NCBI GenBank assembly: GCA_964462185.1
Contig: CAYWWV010000006.1
Span: forward strand, 1-54,811
Direction of reading: 5' to 3'
Length of the DNA stretch: 54,811 bases
DNA from: RBG-16-57-9 sp964462185
GTDB lineage: Archaea; Thermoproteota; Bathyarchaeia; TCS64
Under the pieces are notes generated by a model that did not search any database, had not been told where the DNA came from, and saw only the letters and a list, made by a program, of their open reading frames with translations. Positions within the stretch are counted from its first letter, which is position 1. The number at the start of each line of letters is the position of its first letter. The translations under genes were made by a program, and so were the position numbers. Below, one piece after another: positions 33,640 through 41,473 of this stretch.

Positions 33640-34761
33640 TTACCCCTGGTTGAGGGCTTGGGCCAGTAGTTCCTCGAAGGCCTCTATGAACTCTTCCTCC
33701 GTTCCCACGGGTAGGTAGGCNNNNNNNNNNNNNNNNNNNNNNNNNNNNNNNNNNNNNNNNNNNNNNNNNNNNNNNNNNNNNNNNNNNNNNNNNNNNNNNN
33801 NNNNNNNNNNNNNNNNNNNNGGCCTCCCCATCCGCCCACAGGCGTTAAGCAGGCTCCCAAACTCCCTGCCTCCCCGCAGGGGGGTGCTGGGCTCCTCCAG
33901 TTTAAGGGTGTAGATGGTGCCCACCAGCTGGTGGACGGATTCGGGGTCGCACCCCGAGCTAACCATGTGTTTGGAGAGGGCGCTGAAAAGCCTGGTCATC
34001 TCCTCCTCGTCCAGGTCTCTCAAGGCGCGGGGCCGCCCAGCCTCCATGGTCTCTATGCCCACCTCGCGGAGGAAGGCGAGGCAGTTGCCCTCCTCCCCGC
34101 TTAGCTCAGGGATGTAGGGGGTTGTGGTGTAGGCTATGGCTTTGGCCAGGGGGCGGGTTTCGTAGCCGTAGAAGACCAGCCCTTTCTGGGTCTCCAGTAG
34201 GTGGTTCCCCTTGGCCTCCTCCTCCAACTCCTTGTTGAGGCCTGTAAGTGTCTTCATGGGTCCGTTGTCCTGCTGGTCCCCCAGGGCGCCCACCAGGGCC
34301 AGGGGGGCAAGGTCCCGGTTCCCGGCGTCCAGCTCCCTGGCCACCATGTAGGCCACTCCAGAGGCCGATATCTCTCGGGCTCCATCTACGCCGTGGTCCA
34401 AGGGGTTTACGTGGGTCACGTTGGGGGGCTTATCCCCGTGGGCCATGTGGTGGTCTAGAACCAGGGTTGGCTTGCTTAGTTGGGACAACAACTCCAGGTA
34501 GCCGCTGCCGAAGTCGGAGAAAACCACCAGGTCAGGGTCTTCGCCTTCAACCCTCCCAACAAGCTCCTCATCCAGCCTCTTCTCGCCGCTAATCTTGAAC
34601 CTGGCCCCCAAGCGGTGGGCTGCCAACGCCAAAATCCCCCCGCTGCACAGCCCATCGGCGTCGTTATGTGTTACAAAGCGTATGAGTGAGCCCTCGTCCA
34701 CGTGGGTCTTCAGCATTTGGGCTGCCAAGCGGATGGATTCTAAAAGTCCTTGGGGGACCAT
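33640..34761 (-). CDS. DHH-family phosphoesterase (RecJ/GAN-like), interrupted by gap 3
   Basis: The visible part starts MVPQGLLESIRLAAQMLKTH. It shows FVTHNDADGLCSGGILALAA (motif I with DxD), VVFSDFGSGYLELLSQL, the DHH motif in TLVLDHHMAHGDKPP, HVNPLDHGVDGAREISASGV and ALVGALGDQQDNGPM. Archaeal relatives are single-strand exonucleases or the Cdc45/GAN partners of the replication helicase. The C-terminal DHHA1 part (starting ACGRMGR) is mostly lost in N at 33721-33820; only the last 26 residues (VGTEEEFIEAFEELLAQALN) follow. The gene lies in a conserved uS15-DHH-pcc1-eS1 cluster. Confidence 0.85.
   Translation of the reverse strand: MVPQGLLESIRLAAQMLKTHVDEGSLIRFVTHNDADGLCSGGILALAAHRLGARFKISGEKRLDEELVGRVEGEDPDLVVFSDFGSGYLELLSQLSKPTLVLDHHMAHGDKPPNVTHVNPLDHGVDGAREISASGVAYMVARELDAGNRDLAPLALVGALGDQQDNGPMKTLTGLNKELEEEAKGNHLLETQKGLVFYGYETRPLAKAIAYTTTPYIPELSGEEGNCLAFLREVGIETMEAGRPRALRDLDEEEMTRLFSALSKHMVSSGCDPESVHQLVGTIYTLKLEEPSTPLRGGREFGSLLNACGRMGRXXXXXXXXXXXXXXXXXXXXXXXXXXXXXXXXXXAYLPVGTEEEFIEAFEELLAQALNQG
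33721..33820. other. Assembly gap 3 (100 N)
   Basis: The gap falls inside the DHH phosphoesterase gene. The flanks share no obvious overlap, and the family's usual 450-480 aa suggests that more than 100 nt are missing. Confidence 0.85.
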
Positions 34762-34768
34762 AGGCCGT

Positions 34769-35214
34769 CTAAATGGTGATTATTTCACGCCTATAGTTCC
34801 AGTCTCTTGGAAGCTTCCCCTTCCTCTTGTAGTACCTAGTTAGCCTATAGACCATGCTCTCCGTCAGCTGGAGGCCTCTCTTGTTGCTGTAGTCCTTGGG
34901 GTTCCTCTCCAAGTGTCTCCTAAGCCGGGCAGCCCTCACCATGAGGCGGTAGAGGTCTGAGGGAATCTCCGGCGCCAAACCTGCCTCCTCCAAGACCTTG
35001 ACGATGCCGTAGCCCACGATGGGCTTCACCAGGGGGATGCCGTACACGTCCCTCAGAATGTTGCCTATCTGGGCTGGGTGGTGGCCCTCCCTGGCCAGGT
35101 TGATTATGAGTGCCTTTACTTCGTCAGGCTGATATGGAACCCAGTTGGGGGGCCTCTTGCTGACAGGCCTGGTGCTCCGGCCCCTCCCCCTCATAGTTGC
35201 CCTGCTGTTTACCA
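34769..35214 (-). CDS. rps15: 30S ribosomal protein uS15 (archaeal S15/S13e form)
   Basis: The product is about 148 aa from ATG 35214 (MVNSRATMRGRGRS), preceded by CTGAGG as ribosome site; ATG 35193 is an alternative. It carries the N-terminal extension of archaeal/eukaryotic uS15 (RPPNWVPYQPDEVKALIINL, AREGHHPAQIGNILRDVYGI), then the S15 core (RLMVRAARLRRHLERNPKDY, YRLTRYYKRKGKLPRDWNYR). It binds 16S rRNA in the platform. The gene leads the uS15-DHH run. Confidence 0.95.
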
Positions 35215-35355
35215 TCACTTTTTTCCTCAGATGCTCTACTTTAACACTCAAAAACACTATTAAACCTTACCTATTGGCCTCCAACCTGTTTTATGTGTGA
35301 AGCCTCCACAACTACTAAAACCTTCACCGACAGGTAACGAGTAGCCGGTGGATCT

Positions 35356-36306
35356 ATGCAGGTCCAAGAGATAATGACCAGGAGGGTCCTGGGAATTCCA
35401 GCGGGGGAGACCGTCCAATCCGCAGCATTCTCCATGGCCCACCATGGCATAAGCAGCCTACTGGTCTGGGAGGAGGGCAGGGTCACGGGGATCGTCACAG
35501 AGAGAGACCTGGTGGTGAAAGTCCTAGCCGAGGGGCACTCTCCTACGGCTTTGAAGGTGGAGGATGTCATGACTCGGGGTGTGATTACCATCCCCATGAG
35601 TGCCTCGGTGGACGAGGCTTGCGAGTTGATGATGGAGAACCGCATCAAAAAGTTGGCGGTGGTGGACCCCTCTAGCCCTGGGAGGATGGTGGGGATTGTC
35701 TCCATCACAGATGTGGCGGGGGTGCGCCCCCACTTCCTGGGGGAGTTCAAGAGTGTATTGGATGAGGAGCAGTTGGTTAGCCAGCTGGTGCGGGAGCCTG
35801 AGGGGCAACACTTGGAGTTCAAGGCCAGCCTTAGGTTTAACTCTAGGAGCATGTGTCTGGACCCCGACCTGGAGTTCAACTGTTTGAAAACCATCTGCGC
35901 CTTCCTCAACTCGGAGGGCGGGGACCTCTTTATCGGGGTCAACGACAGGAACCGGGTTGTGGGGCTTAGGCACGACTACTTGGTGGTGCCCAAGGGGAAT
36001 AGGGATGGCTTCGAGAACTACCTCTTGAACCAGGTGGCCAACAAGGTGGGGAGTTGGGCCCTCCAATACATACGGGTCACATTCCCCAGGGTCCACGGCC
36101 GCGAGATATGCAGGGTCCACGTCTCCCCCGCCCCCGAGCCAGCCTTCTTGAACCACCACGGCCGCCAGTATTTCTATGTGCGGGCTGGTAACGGCTCCAG
36201 GCCTTTCAACATCCGGGACTCTGCAAGATACATCGCAGAGAGGTGGCCCCGCCTACTGGTTGGCCCGCCTAACCTTGAGCAGCAAGCCACCGCCCAAACG
36301 CCCTGA
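35356..36306 (+). CDS. CBS-domain pair fused to an AlbA_2 (Schlafen-type) domain
   Basis: The 316-aa protein has two CBS motifs at about 1-125 (IMTRRVLGIPAGETVQSAAF, ISSLLVWEEGRVTGIVTERD; VMTRGVITIPMSASVDEACE, IKKLAVVDPSSPGRMVGIVS), which bind adenine nucleotides. An AlbA_2 domain follows at about 150-260, with EGQHLEFKASL, TICAFLNSEGGDLFIGVNDR and a later FYVRAGNGSRPFN. AlbA_2 domains are nucleic-acid binding or putative ATPase-like units often found in regulators. The combination suggests a nucleotide-responsive regulator. The gene is divergent from uS15 and its last 38 nt overlap rdgB. Confidence 0.85.
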   Translation: MQVQEIMTRRVLGIPAGETVQSAAFSMAHHGISSLLVWEEGRVTGIVTERDLVVKVLAEGHSPTALKVEDVMTRGVITIPMSASVDEACELMMENRIKKLAVVDPSSPGRMVGIVSITDVAGVRPHFLGEFKSVLDEEQLVSQLVREPEGQHLEFKASLRFNSRSMCLDPDLEFNCLKTICAFLNSEGGDLFIGVNDRNRVVGLRHDYLVVPKGNRDGFENYLLNQVANKVGSWALQYIRVTFPRVHGREICRVHVSPAPEPAFLNHHGRQYFYVRAGNGSRPFNIRDSARYIAERWPRLLVGPPNLEQQATAQTP

Positions 36307-36829
36307 AGGCCCTGGCCCGGTGGCTTATTCTGGCCTTCTCCTGGGGGCTCATCTCGGCGAAGGTCCTTCCATCGCCCTCCCGGGGAATGAATATGGGGTC
36401 GTATCCGAAGCCCTGGCTGCCCCTCTCCTGGTGGCTGATCCACCCCCAGACCTCCCCCCTGAAGGTCTTGGTGGTCTCCCCGTCTCGGTATGCCACCACG
36501 GAGATGTACCTGGCCCTCCTGTCCTCCTCCCCCTCCATCAGCTTGAGGATTCCCCGGTTTCCCAAGGTTCTAAGGGCGTAGCTGCTGTAGGGCCCTGGGA
36601 ATCCGTGGTATCTCTCTATGTAGAGCCCGGCGTCCTCCACCAGGACTGGGTGGTCCACGTCCAGCTGTCGGAGGCTGTACTCGGCGATGGCCTCGGGGTC
36701 GTCGGCCTGTATCTCCACCCTCTCCACCTCCAGCCTGTGGAGGGTGATACCTAACTCCTCGAGGACCTCCCGGGCCTCGGCGTACTTGTGGGGGTTGCTG
36801 GTCCCCATCCAAACCTCAATCCTTCTCAA
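36269..36829 (-). CDS. rdgB: XTP/dITP diphosphatase (HAM1/RdgB family)
   Basis: The enzyme hydrolyses non-canonical purine triphosphates (dITP, XTP) to monophosphates, cleaning the nucleotide pool. The 186-aa protein has the substrate loop GTSNPHKYAEAREVLEELGI, DDPEAIAEYSLRQL, VLVEDAGLYIERYHGFPGPY with the catalytic Asp, and GSQGFGYDPIFIP. It overlaps bud32 by 14 nt, so it shares that operon. The C-terminus overlaps the convergent CBS gene. Confidence 0.93.
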   Translation of the reverse strand: MRRIEVWMGTSNPHKYAEAREVLEELGITLHRLEVERVEIQADDPEAIAEYSLRQLDVDHPVLVEDAGLYIERYHGFPGPYSSYALRTLGNRGILKLMEGEEDRRARYISVVAYRDGETTKTFRGEVWGWISHQERGSQGFGYDPIFIPREGDGRTFAEMSPQEKARISHRARAFRAFGRWLAAQG

Positions 36830-37448
36830 TGTATCTCCCCCTCTTCTCGATCTCCCTCATGCGGTTCAAAGCTTCCTCCGCCTCCTCCCCCAAAGCAGCA
36901 CGGTAGCCCTCTATGAATGCCTCCAGCAGGTCCTCCCGATACTGGTAGTGGGTGCTGGTTAGCATCCTGTTCATCAGGTTCAGGTCTACCCCCCTCTTCT
37001 CCACCTCGTAGCTCACCTCTCCCAGCCCGAAGTCTATGAAGACGGGCCTGCCTCTGGACTGGATCATGTTGCTGGTGGTGAGGTCCCCGTGGATGATCCC
37101 TGATCTATGCATCACCCCCGCCTGGAACCCGATCCTTTTGAATATCTGGGCCCGCTGCTGGGCCTCCAGCTTGGGGAGCAGGTCCCTCACCTTGGGGCCC
37201 TCCACGTACTCTATTGTTAGGCTGCACTCCACGGGGTCCACCTGGTAGACCAGGGGGGTGGGAACCCCGTTGGCCTTGGCCTTGTGGAGGATGTGGGCTT
37301 CTCTCGCTGTGCGGCTCCTCCTCAACTCGTAGTCCAGCTGGGGGTGCCTGTAGGCCTTGGGGCGCCGAATCTTTTTGATGGCCCTCAACCCGCACCACTC
37401 CACCTCCAATAGGTCGGCCTCAGCGCCCTTAGCTATCACTCTCTCCAA
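36816..37448 (-). CDS. bud32: KEOPS atypical kinase Bud32
   Basis: Bud32 is a small RIO-type kinase/ATPase that activates Kae1 in KEOPS. The 210-aa protein has VIAKGAEADLLEVEW at the N-terminus, Lys in AIKKIRRPKAYRH, the catalytic loop GIIHGDLTTSNMI, and FIDFGLGEVSYEVEKRGVDL. The C-terminus (RMREIEKRGRYIEK) is the typical short basic tail. It overlaps kae1 by 13 nt and lies with leuS, kae1 and rdgB in one operon. Confidence 0.93.
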   Translation of the reverse strand: MERVIAKGAEADLLEVEWCGLRAIKKIRRPKAYRHPQLDYELRRSRTAREAHILHKAKANGVPTPLVYQVDPVECSLTIEYVEGPKVRDLLPKLEAQQRAQIFKRIGFQAGVMHRSGIIHGDLTTSNMIQSRGRPVFIDFGLGEVSYEVEKRGVDLNLMNRMLTSTHYQYREDLLEAFIEGYRAALGEEAEEALNRMREIEKRGRYIEKD

Positions 37449-38425
37449 GGTATGCTCACCTGATCCATCCTCCAGCTGGGGTTGACGTGGCTGGCCTCCA
37501 GGGGCGTCCTCACCCCCGCCTTGTAGGCCAGAAGCCCAGTCCAGGCGATCATGGCCCCGTTGTCGGTGGCAAGGGGGATAGGGACTACGTGGGATGTGGC
37601 CCCGTGCTCCCGGGCTATGGCCTCCACCATGGCTCGGAGCCTCTTGTTGGCCGCCACCCCCCCCGTTAGGAGCAGCTCCCCCTTCCCCGTGTGGGCCAGG
37701 GCCCTCTCGGTGACCTCGCCCAGCATGGCGAAGGCGGTTTCTTGGAGGCTGAAGCAGAGGTCTTCCAGCGGGGTCTCCCCCTCCTCCAGCTTTTGGAGGA
37801 TGTGGGTTAGGAGGCCGCTGAAGCTCAGGTCCATTCCTTTGACCACGTAGGGGAGGGGTATGAGTTGGGCGCTTTTTTGGGCTAGTCTCTCTATGGCCGG
37901 TCCCCCAGGGTATTCAAGCCCGGCGGCGCGGGCGAAGGTGTCCAAACAGTTCCCCACAGCTATGTCCAGGGTCTCCCCATAGATCCGGTACCGCCCCGAC
38001 TCATATCCGCTTACAATGGTGTTGCCCCCGGATACGTAGAGGGTTATGGGGTCCTGGGCCCCCGTGGCCATCCTCCCCACCTCGATGTGGGCCACGCAGT
38101 GGTTCACCCCCACCAGGGGCTTGTGGAAGTAGTGGCTTAGGGCTCGGGCTGCGGTGGCCCCGGTTCTTAGGCAGGGGCCCAGGCCTGGGCCCTGGGAGAA
38201 TGCCACCAGGTCCACCTCCCCCAGGGTCACACCCGCCTCCTCCAGGGCGGACCTGAGGGTCGAGCCCAGATGCTGGCTGTGGTGGCGGGCGGCCTCCCTT
38301 GGGTGAATCCCCCCCTGGGGTGGGACGTGGACCTTGACGACGTTGGCCAACACCACGCCGTCCTCCGAGACCAGGCCCACCCCAAGGTTGTCTGCCGTGG
38401 ACTCTATCCCCAGGGAGATCATCAC
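37436..38425 (-). CDS. kae1: KEOPS tRNA threonylcarbamoyltransferase Kae1
   Basis: Kae1 transfers threonylcarbamoyl to A37 of tRNA. The 329-aa protein has LGIESTADNLGVGLV, the metal-binding REAARHHSQHL and HCVAHIEVGR, VAFSQGPGLGPCLRTGATAA, LYVSGGNTIVSGYE, and LLTGGVAANKRLRAM. Archaeal-type length, without the bacterial insertions. The gene is in the leuS-kae1-bud32-rdgB run. A T-rich TATA-like element at about 38450-38457 may give an additional start. Confidence 0.95.
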   Translation of the reverse strand: MMISLGIESTADNLGVGLVSEDGVVLANVVKVHVPPQGGIHPREAARHHSQHLGSTLRSALEEAGVTLGEVDLVAFSQGPGLGPCLRTGATAARALSHYFHKPLVGVNHCVAHIEVGRMATGAQDPITLYVSGGNTIVSGYESGRYRIYGETLDIAVGNCLDTFARAAGLEYPGGPAIERLAQKSAQLIPLPYVVKGMDLSFSGLLTHILQKLEEGETPLEDLCFSLQETAFAMLGEVTERALAHTGKGELLLTGGVAANKRLRAMVEAIAREHGATSHVVPIPLATDNGAMIAWTGLLAYKAGVRTPLEASHVNPSWRMDQVSIPWRE

Positions 38426-38466
38426 CCCTTTCAGGGGATGGGGCCAGTAAAAAATGGTGGGGTTGG

Positions 38467-41385
38467 CTAGGCCACGTAGATGGCGGGCCGGTAGGGCTTG
38501 GACCGGTGGGCTCTCTTGGCAGGGTCCTCGATCCAGGGGTCCGACTCGGCTCCCACCACCACCTGGGCACCTGTTTCCCTCTCCAGGAACTCTTGGGCGT
38601 CCTGGAGGACGGAGGCCTCGTTCACCTGGCCCATCTCCAATCTAAGCCTCACCCGCTCCTCCTGGAGCCTCAACACGTCCTCGTATATCTGGCGGGCGAA
38701 GCCGGGCACCTCCTTAGTCCTGGTCTTCAACTCATCGTCTTTGAAGGCCTCCCTGATGAGGGCTCCCACCTCCAGGCTGCCCTCCTGGGCCATCTCAAGG
38801 GCCTTCAAATAGATCTTCCACTTCCACCCGTCAGCAGTGTAGAAGTAGATCTTCTTGGGGGTGATGTTGGTGACCTTGGTGATCTTCTGGATGTCCTCCA
38901 GGCAGCCCTTGATCACCTCCTCCACCTCCTCGCTGGCCAAGTCCACCAACTCCTCCTCGGGGGTTGGCCACTCTGCAAAGGAGACGAATCCCTCCCCACC
39001 CATGGCCTCCCAGATCTCCTCGCACAGGTGGGGTGTGAAGGGGGCTAGCAGTCGAACCTGGGTGTCCAAGGCCTTCCACTCCACATACTTCACGGCCTCA
39101 GCCCTCTCAGGCTTGGCCATGTCCCCCTCCACCCTCCTCCGATACCAATCCATGTCGGCCTCCAAGTTGTAGAGGGCTGAGTGGATGGTCTTCCGCACCT
39201 TCAACTCCTCCATGGCCTCGTTGGCGTCGGCCACGTGTTTCTGGAGCCTGCTAAGCATCCACTTGTCCACATAGTTTAACTCCCGGTGGCTGCCCCTCCC
39301 CTGCTGGATCACCTCCAAGGCGCGGCGGTAGAACCTGTCCAGCGTCTCCCCCATGTTCCTCGCCAAGTCTGGGCTGAAGTCGGCGTCTTTAAGGGGTTCA
39401 GCGGTTATCATGAGGCTTAGCCTCAGGGGGTCGGCCCCAAACTTCTCTATGGCGTTGATGAGGGGTATGATGTTGTTGAGGCTCTTACTCATCTTGCTGC
39501 CCTCCATTAGCACCGAGCCGTTGACCACTATGCCCCTGGGCCAGTACTGGCTTGGCCATATCCCTATGTGGCAGAAAACCATGTAGGTCAGGTGGTTGCT
39601 GATGAGGTCCCGCCCACTGTGCCTGGCGTCCAGGGGGTAGAAGTAGTTGAACTCCTCCCTCAGCTCCACCAGTTTCTCGGGGGGGACGCCTGATATGCTG
39701 GAGACCTTGTCCACATCGCCCCGTCCCAGGAAGACATAGTCCCAGAACTCCTCCACCAAGTTCTCGGGGTTGGGATCAACCTCCCTGATACCTTTTATCA
39801 CGGTGTAGTAGGCCATGTAGATCACCGAGTCGCTGAGGGCCTCAATGATCCACTCCTTGTCCCAGGGCAGGGGGGTTCCCAGCCCAGATTTCCTGGCGCA
39901 GGCCTTCTCCCTGAGCCAGTCCACCACGTTGTGGAACTCCTGCTTCAACTCCTTGGGGATGATGGTCATCTCGGCGATGTGTTCGTGGGCCAGCTTCTTC
40001 CACTGGGGGTCTCCATAGTCGATGAACCACTGGTTCTCGAATATCTTCACCACCACCTCCGAGCCGCAGCGGCAGGAGACGGGTTCCAGCAGCTCATACA
40101 TGGTGGTGGCGTGGCCCTGGGCCAGTATGTCCTTCTTCACCGCCTCCTTGGCCACCTGGACGGGGAGCCCCGCGTATTGGCCTGTGTTGTTGTTCATCCT
40201 ACCGTTGTGGAACTCCTCGCTGTAGACCTCCTTGGTGGCCCTCTCCAACTGGGGGTCGTCCTGGCTAGTGATGCCCATGGACTCCACCACCCTCTGGGTC
40301 AGCAACCCCTCCTCGCCAATGGTTATCACGGGTATGGGCTTCAGGGGCTTGACATCCTCGGGCTTCAACCCGTATACCTCGCCCCCCTTGGAGACCTCTT
40401 TCTTAATCTGCTCCAGGGCCACGTAGTCGAAGGGGGCGTGGGCAGGCACCGACATGACCACCCCCGTGGTGGTCCTGGGGTCTACGAAGCTGGCTGGCAA
40501 GAGGGGGAACTCGGCGCCGGTGACGGGGTTCGAGATGGTTACACCCACATACTTGGAGCCCAAGGCCTCGGCCTCCACTTCCACGGTGTGGCCCTGCAGC
40601 CTCAGCTTATCCGCGGCCTCGGCGCTCACCAGCCACCGCTCCCCATCCACCAGGGCCTCCACGTAGAGGGCCTCGGGGTTGATCCACATATTGGTGACGC
40701 CGAAAACCGTCTCAGGCCGCAGGGTTCCAGCTGGGAAGACCATCTCTCCCCCCCTGAACTTGATGACTGTGAACTCCTCTATCTCAGGCTCCTTATCCCC
40801 AATGGTGTCGTGCTGGCCCACAGGGTTTCCGCAGTGGGGGCACCAACCCACAGGGTGGCTGCCCTGGCTGATATACCCCCGCTCCCTCAGCTTGGCGAAC
40901 TGCCACTCTATGAAGCGGCTGTAGATGGGGTCCACGGTGGTGAACTCCCGCCTCCAGTCCATGCTGTACCCCATCCGCTGCATCCCGTGCTTGATCTCGG
41001 AGGCAAAGTAGGTGGCCATGGCGACCGGGTCTGAAAGCTCCTCCAGCTTGGACTCGGGGATATTGTAGAGATTGATGAAGGTGTCCAATAGGTCGGGGTC
41101 CCGGCTCTTCAACCGCTCCACCATGGCGAATAGGGGGGTGCCTGTGAAGTGCCACGCCATGGGAAGCAGGACGTTGAACCCCCTCATCCTCTGGTATCTG
41201 GCGTGGACATCGGTTAGGGTGTAGGTCCGCCCGTGGCCGATGTGTTGGGGGCTGTTGGGGTAGGGGTATGCTACAGTCAGGTAGAACTTGGGCTTGGAGG
41301 GGTCGGGGTCTGCCTCCCAGGCATGGGCCTCCTCCCACCTTCTCTGCCACTTCCTCTCTATGCTCTCCCAGTCAACCATGGTCAC
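38467..41385 (-). CDS. leuS: Leucyl-tRNA synthetase (archaeal type)
   Basis: The 972-aa class I synthetase has the HIGH motif in AYPYPNSPQHIGHGRTYTLT, the CP1 editing domain (ASFVDPRTTTGVVMSVPAHA, DYVALEQIKKEVSK), the KMSKS loop in EGSKMSKSLNN, and the archaeal-type anticodon and C-terminal domains. Length and order match archaeal LeuRS. ATG 41385 gives MTMVDWESIERKWQRRWEEA; an internal ATG two codons on is equally good. An upstream CCTTTATTC at about 41422-41430 may be the TATA box. Confidence 0.96.
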   Translation of the reverse strand: MTMVDWESIERKWQRRWEEAHAWEADPDPSKPKFYLTVAYPYPNSPQHIGHGRTYTLTDVHARYQRMRGFNVLLPMAWHFTGTPLFAMVERLKSRDPDLLDTFINLYNIPESKLEELSDPVAMATYFASEIKHGMQRMGYSMDWRREFTTVDPIYSRFIEWQFAKLRERGYISQGSHPVGWCPHCGNPVGQHDTIGDKEPEIEEFTVIKFRGGEMVFPAGTLRPETVFGVTNMWINPEALYVEALVDGERWLVSAEAADKLRLQGHTVEVEAEALGSKYVGVTISNPVTGAEFPLLPASFVDPRTTTGVVMSVPAHAPFDYVALEQIKKEVSKGGEVYGLKPEDVKPLKPIPVITIGEEGLLTQRVVESMGITSQDDPQLERATKEVYSEEFHNGRMNNNTGQYAGLPVQVAKEAVKKDILAQGHATTMYELLEPVSCRCGSEVVVKIFENQWFIDYGDPQWKKLAHEHIAEMTIIPKELKQEFHNVVDWLREKACARKSGLGTPLPWDKEWIIEALSDSVIYMAYYTVIKGIREVDPNPENLVEEFWDYVFLGRGDVDKVSSISGVPPEKLVELREEFNYFYPLDARHSGRDLISNHLTYMVFCHIGIWPSQYWPRGIVVNGSVLMEGSKMSKSLNNIIPLINAIEKFGADPLRLSLMITAEPLKDADFSPDLARNMGETLDRFYRRALEVIQQGRGSHRELNYVDKWMLSRLQKHVADANEAMEELKVRKTIHSALYNLEADMDWYRRRVEGDMAKPERAEAVKYVEWKALDTQVRLLAPFTPHLCEEIWEAMGGEGFVSFAEWPTPEEELVDLASEEVEEVIKGCLEDIQKITKVTNITPKKIYFYTADGWKWKIYLKALEMAQEGSLEVGALIREAFKDDELKTRTKEVPGFARQIYEDVLRLQEERVRLRLEMGQVNEASVLQDAQEFLERETGAQVVVGAESDPWIEDPAKRAHRSKPYRPAIYVA

Positions 41386-41473
41386 GCAATCCTCTATCCC
41401 TCAGCAAAGGGCACAGCCTGAATAAAGGTTATGAGTAAAACCCGTTACACATAGCGGGCAAGGGCCGGGGCCC

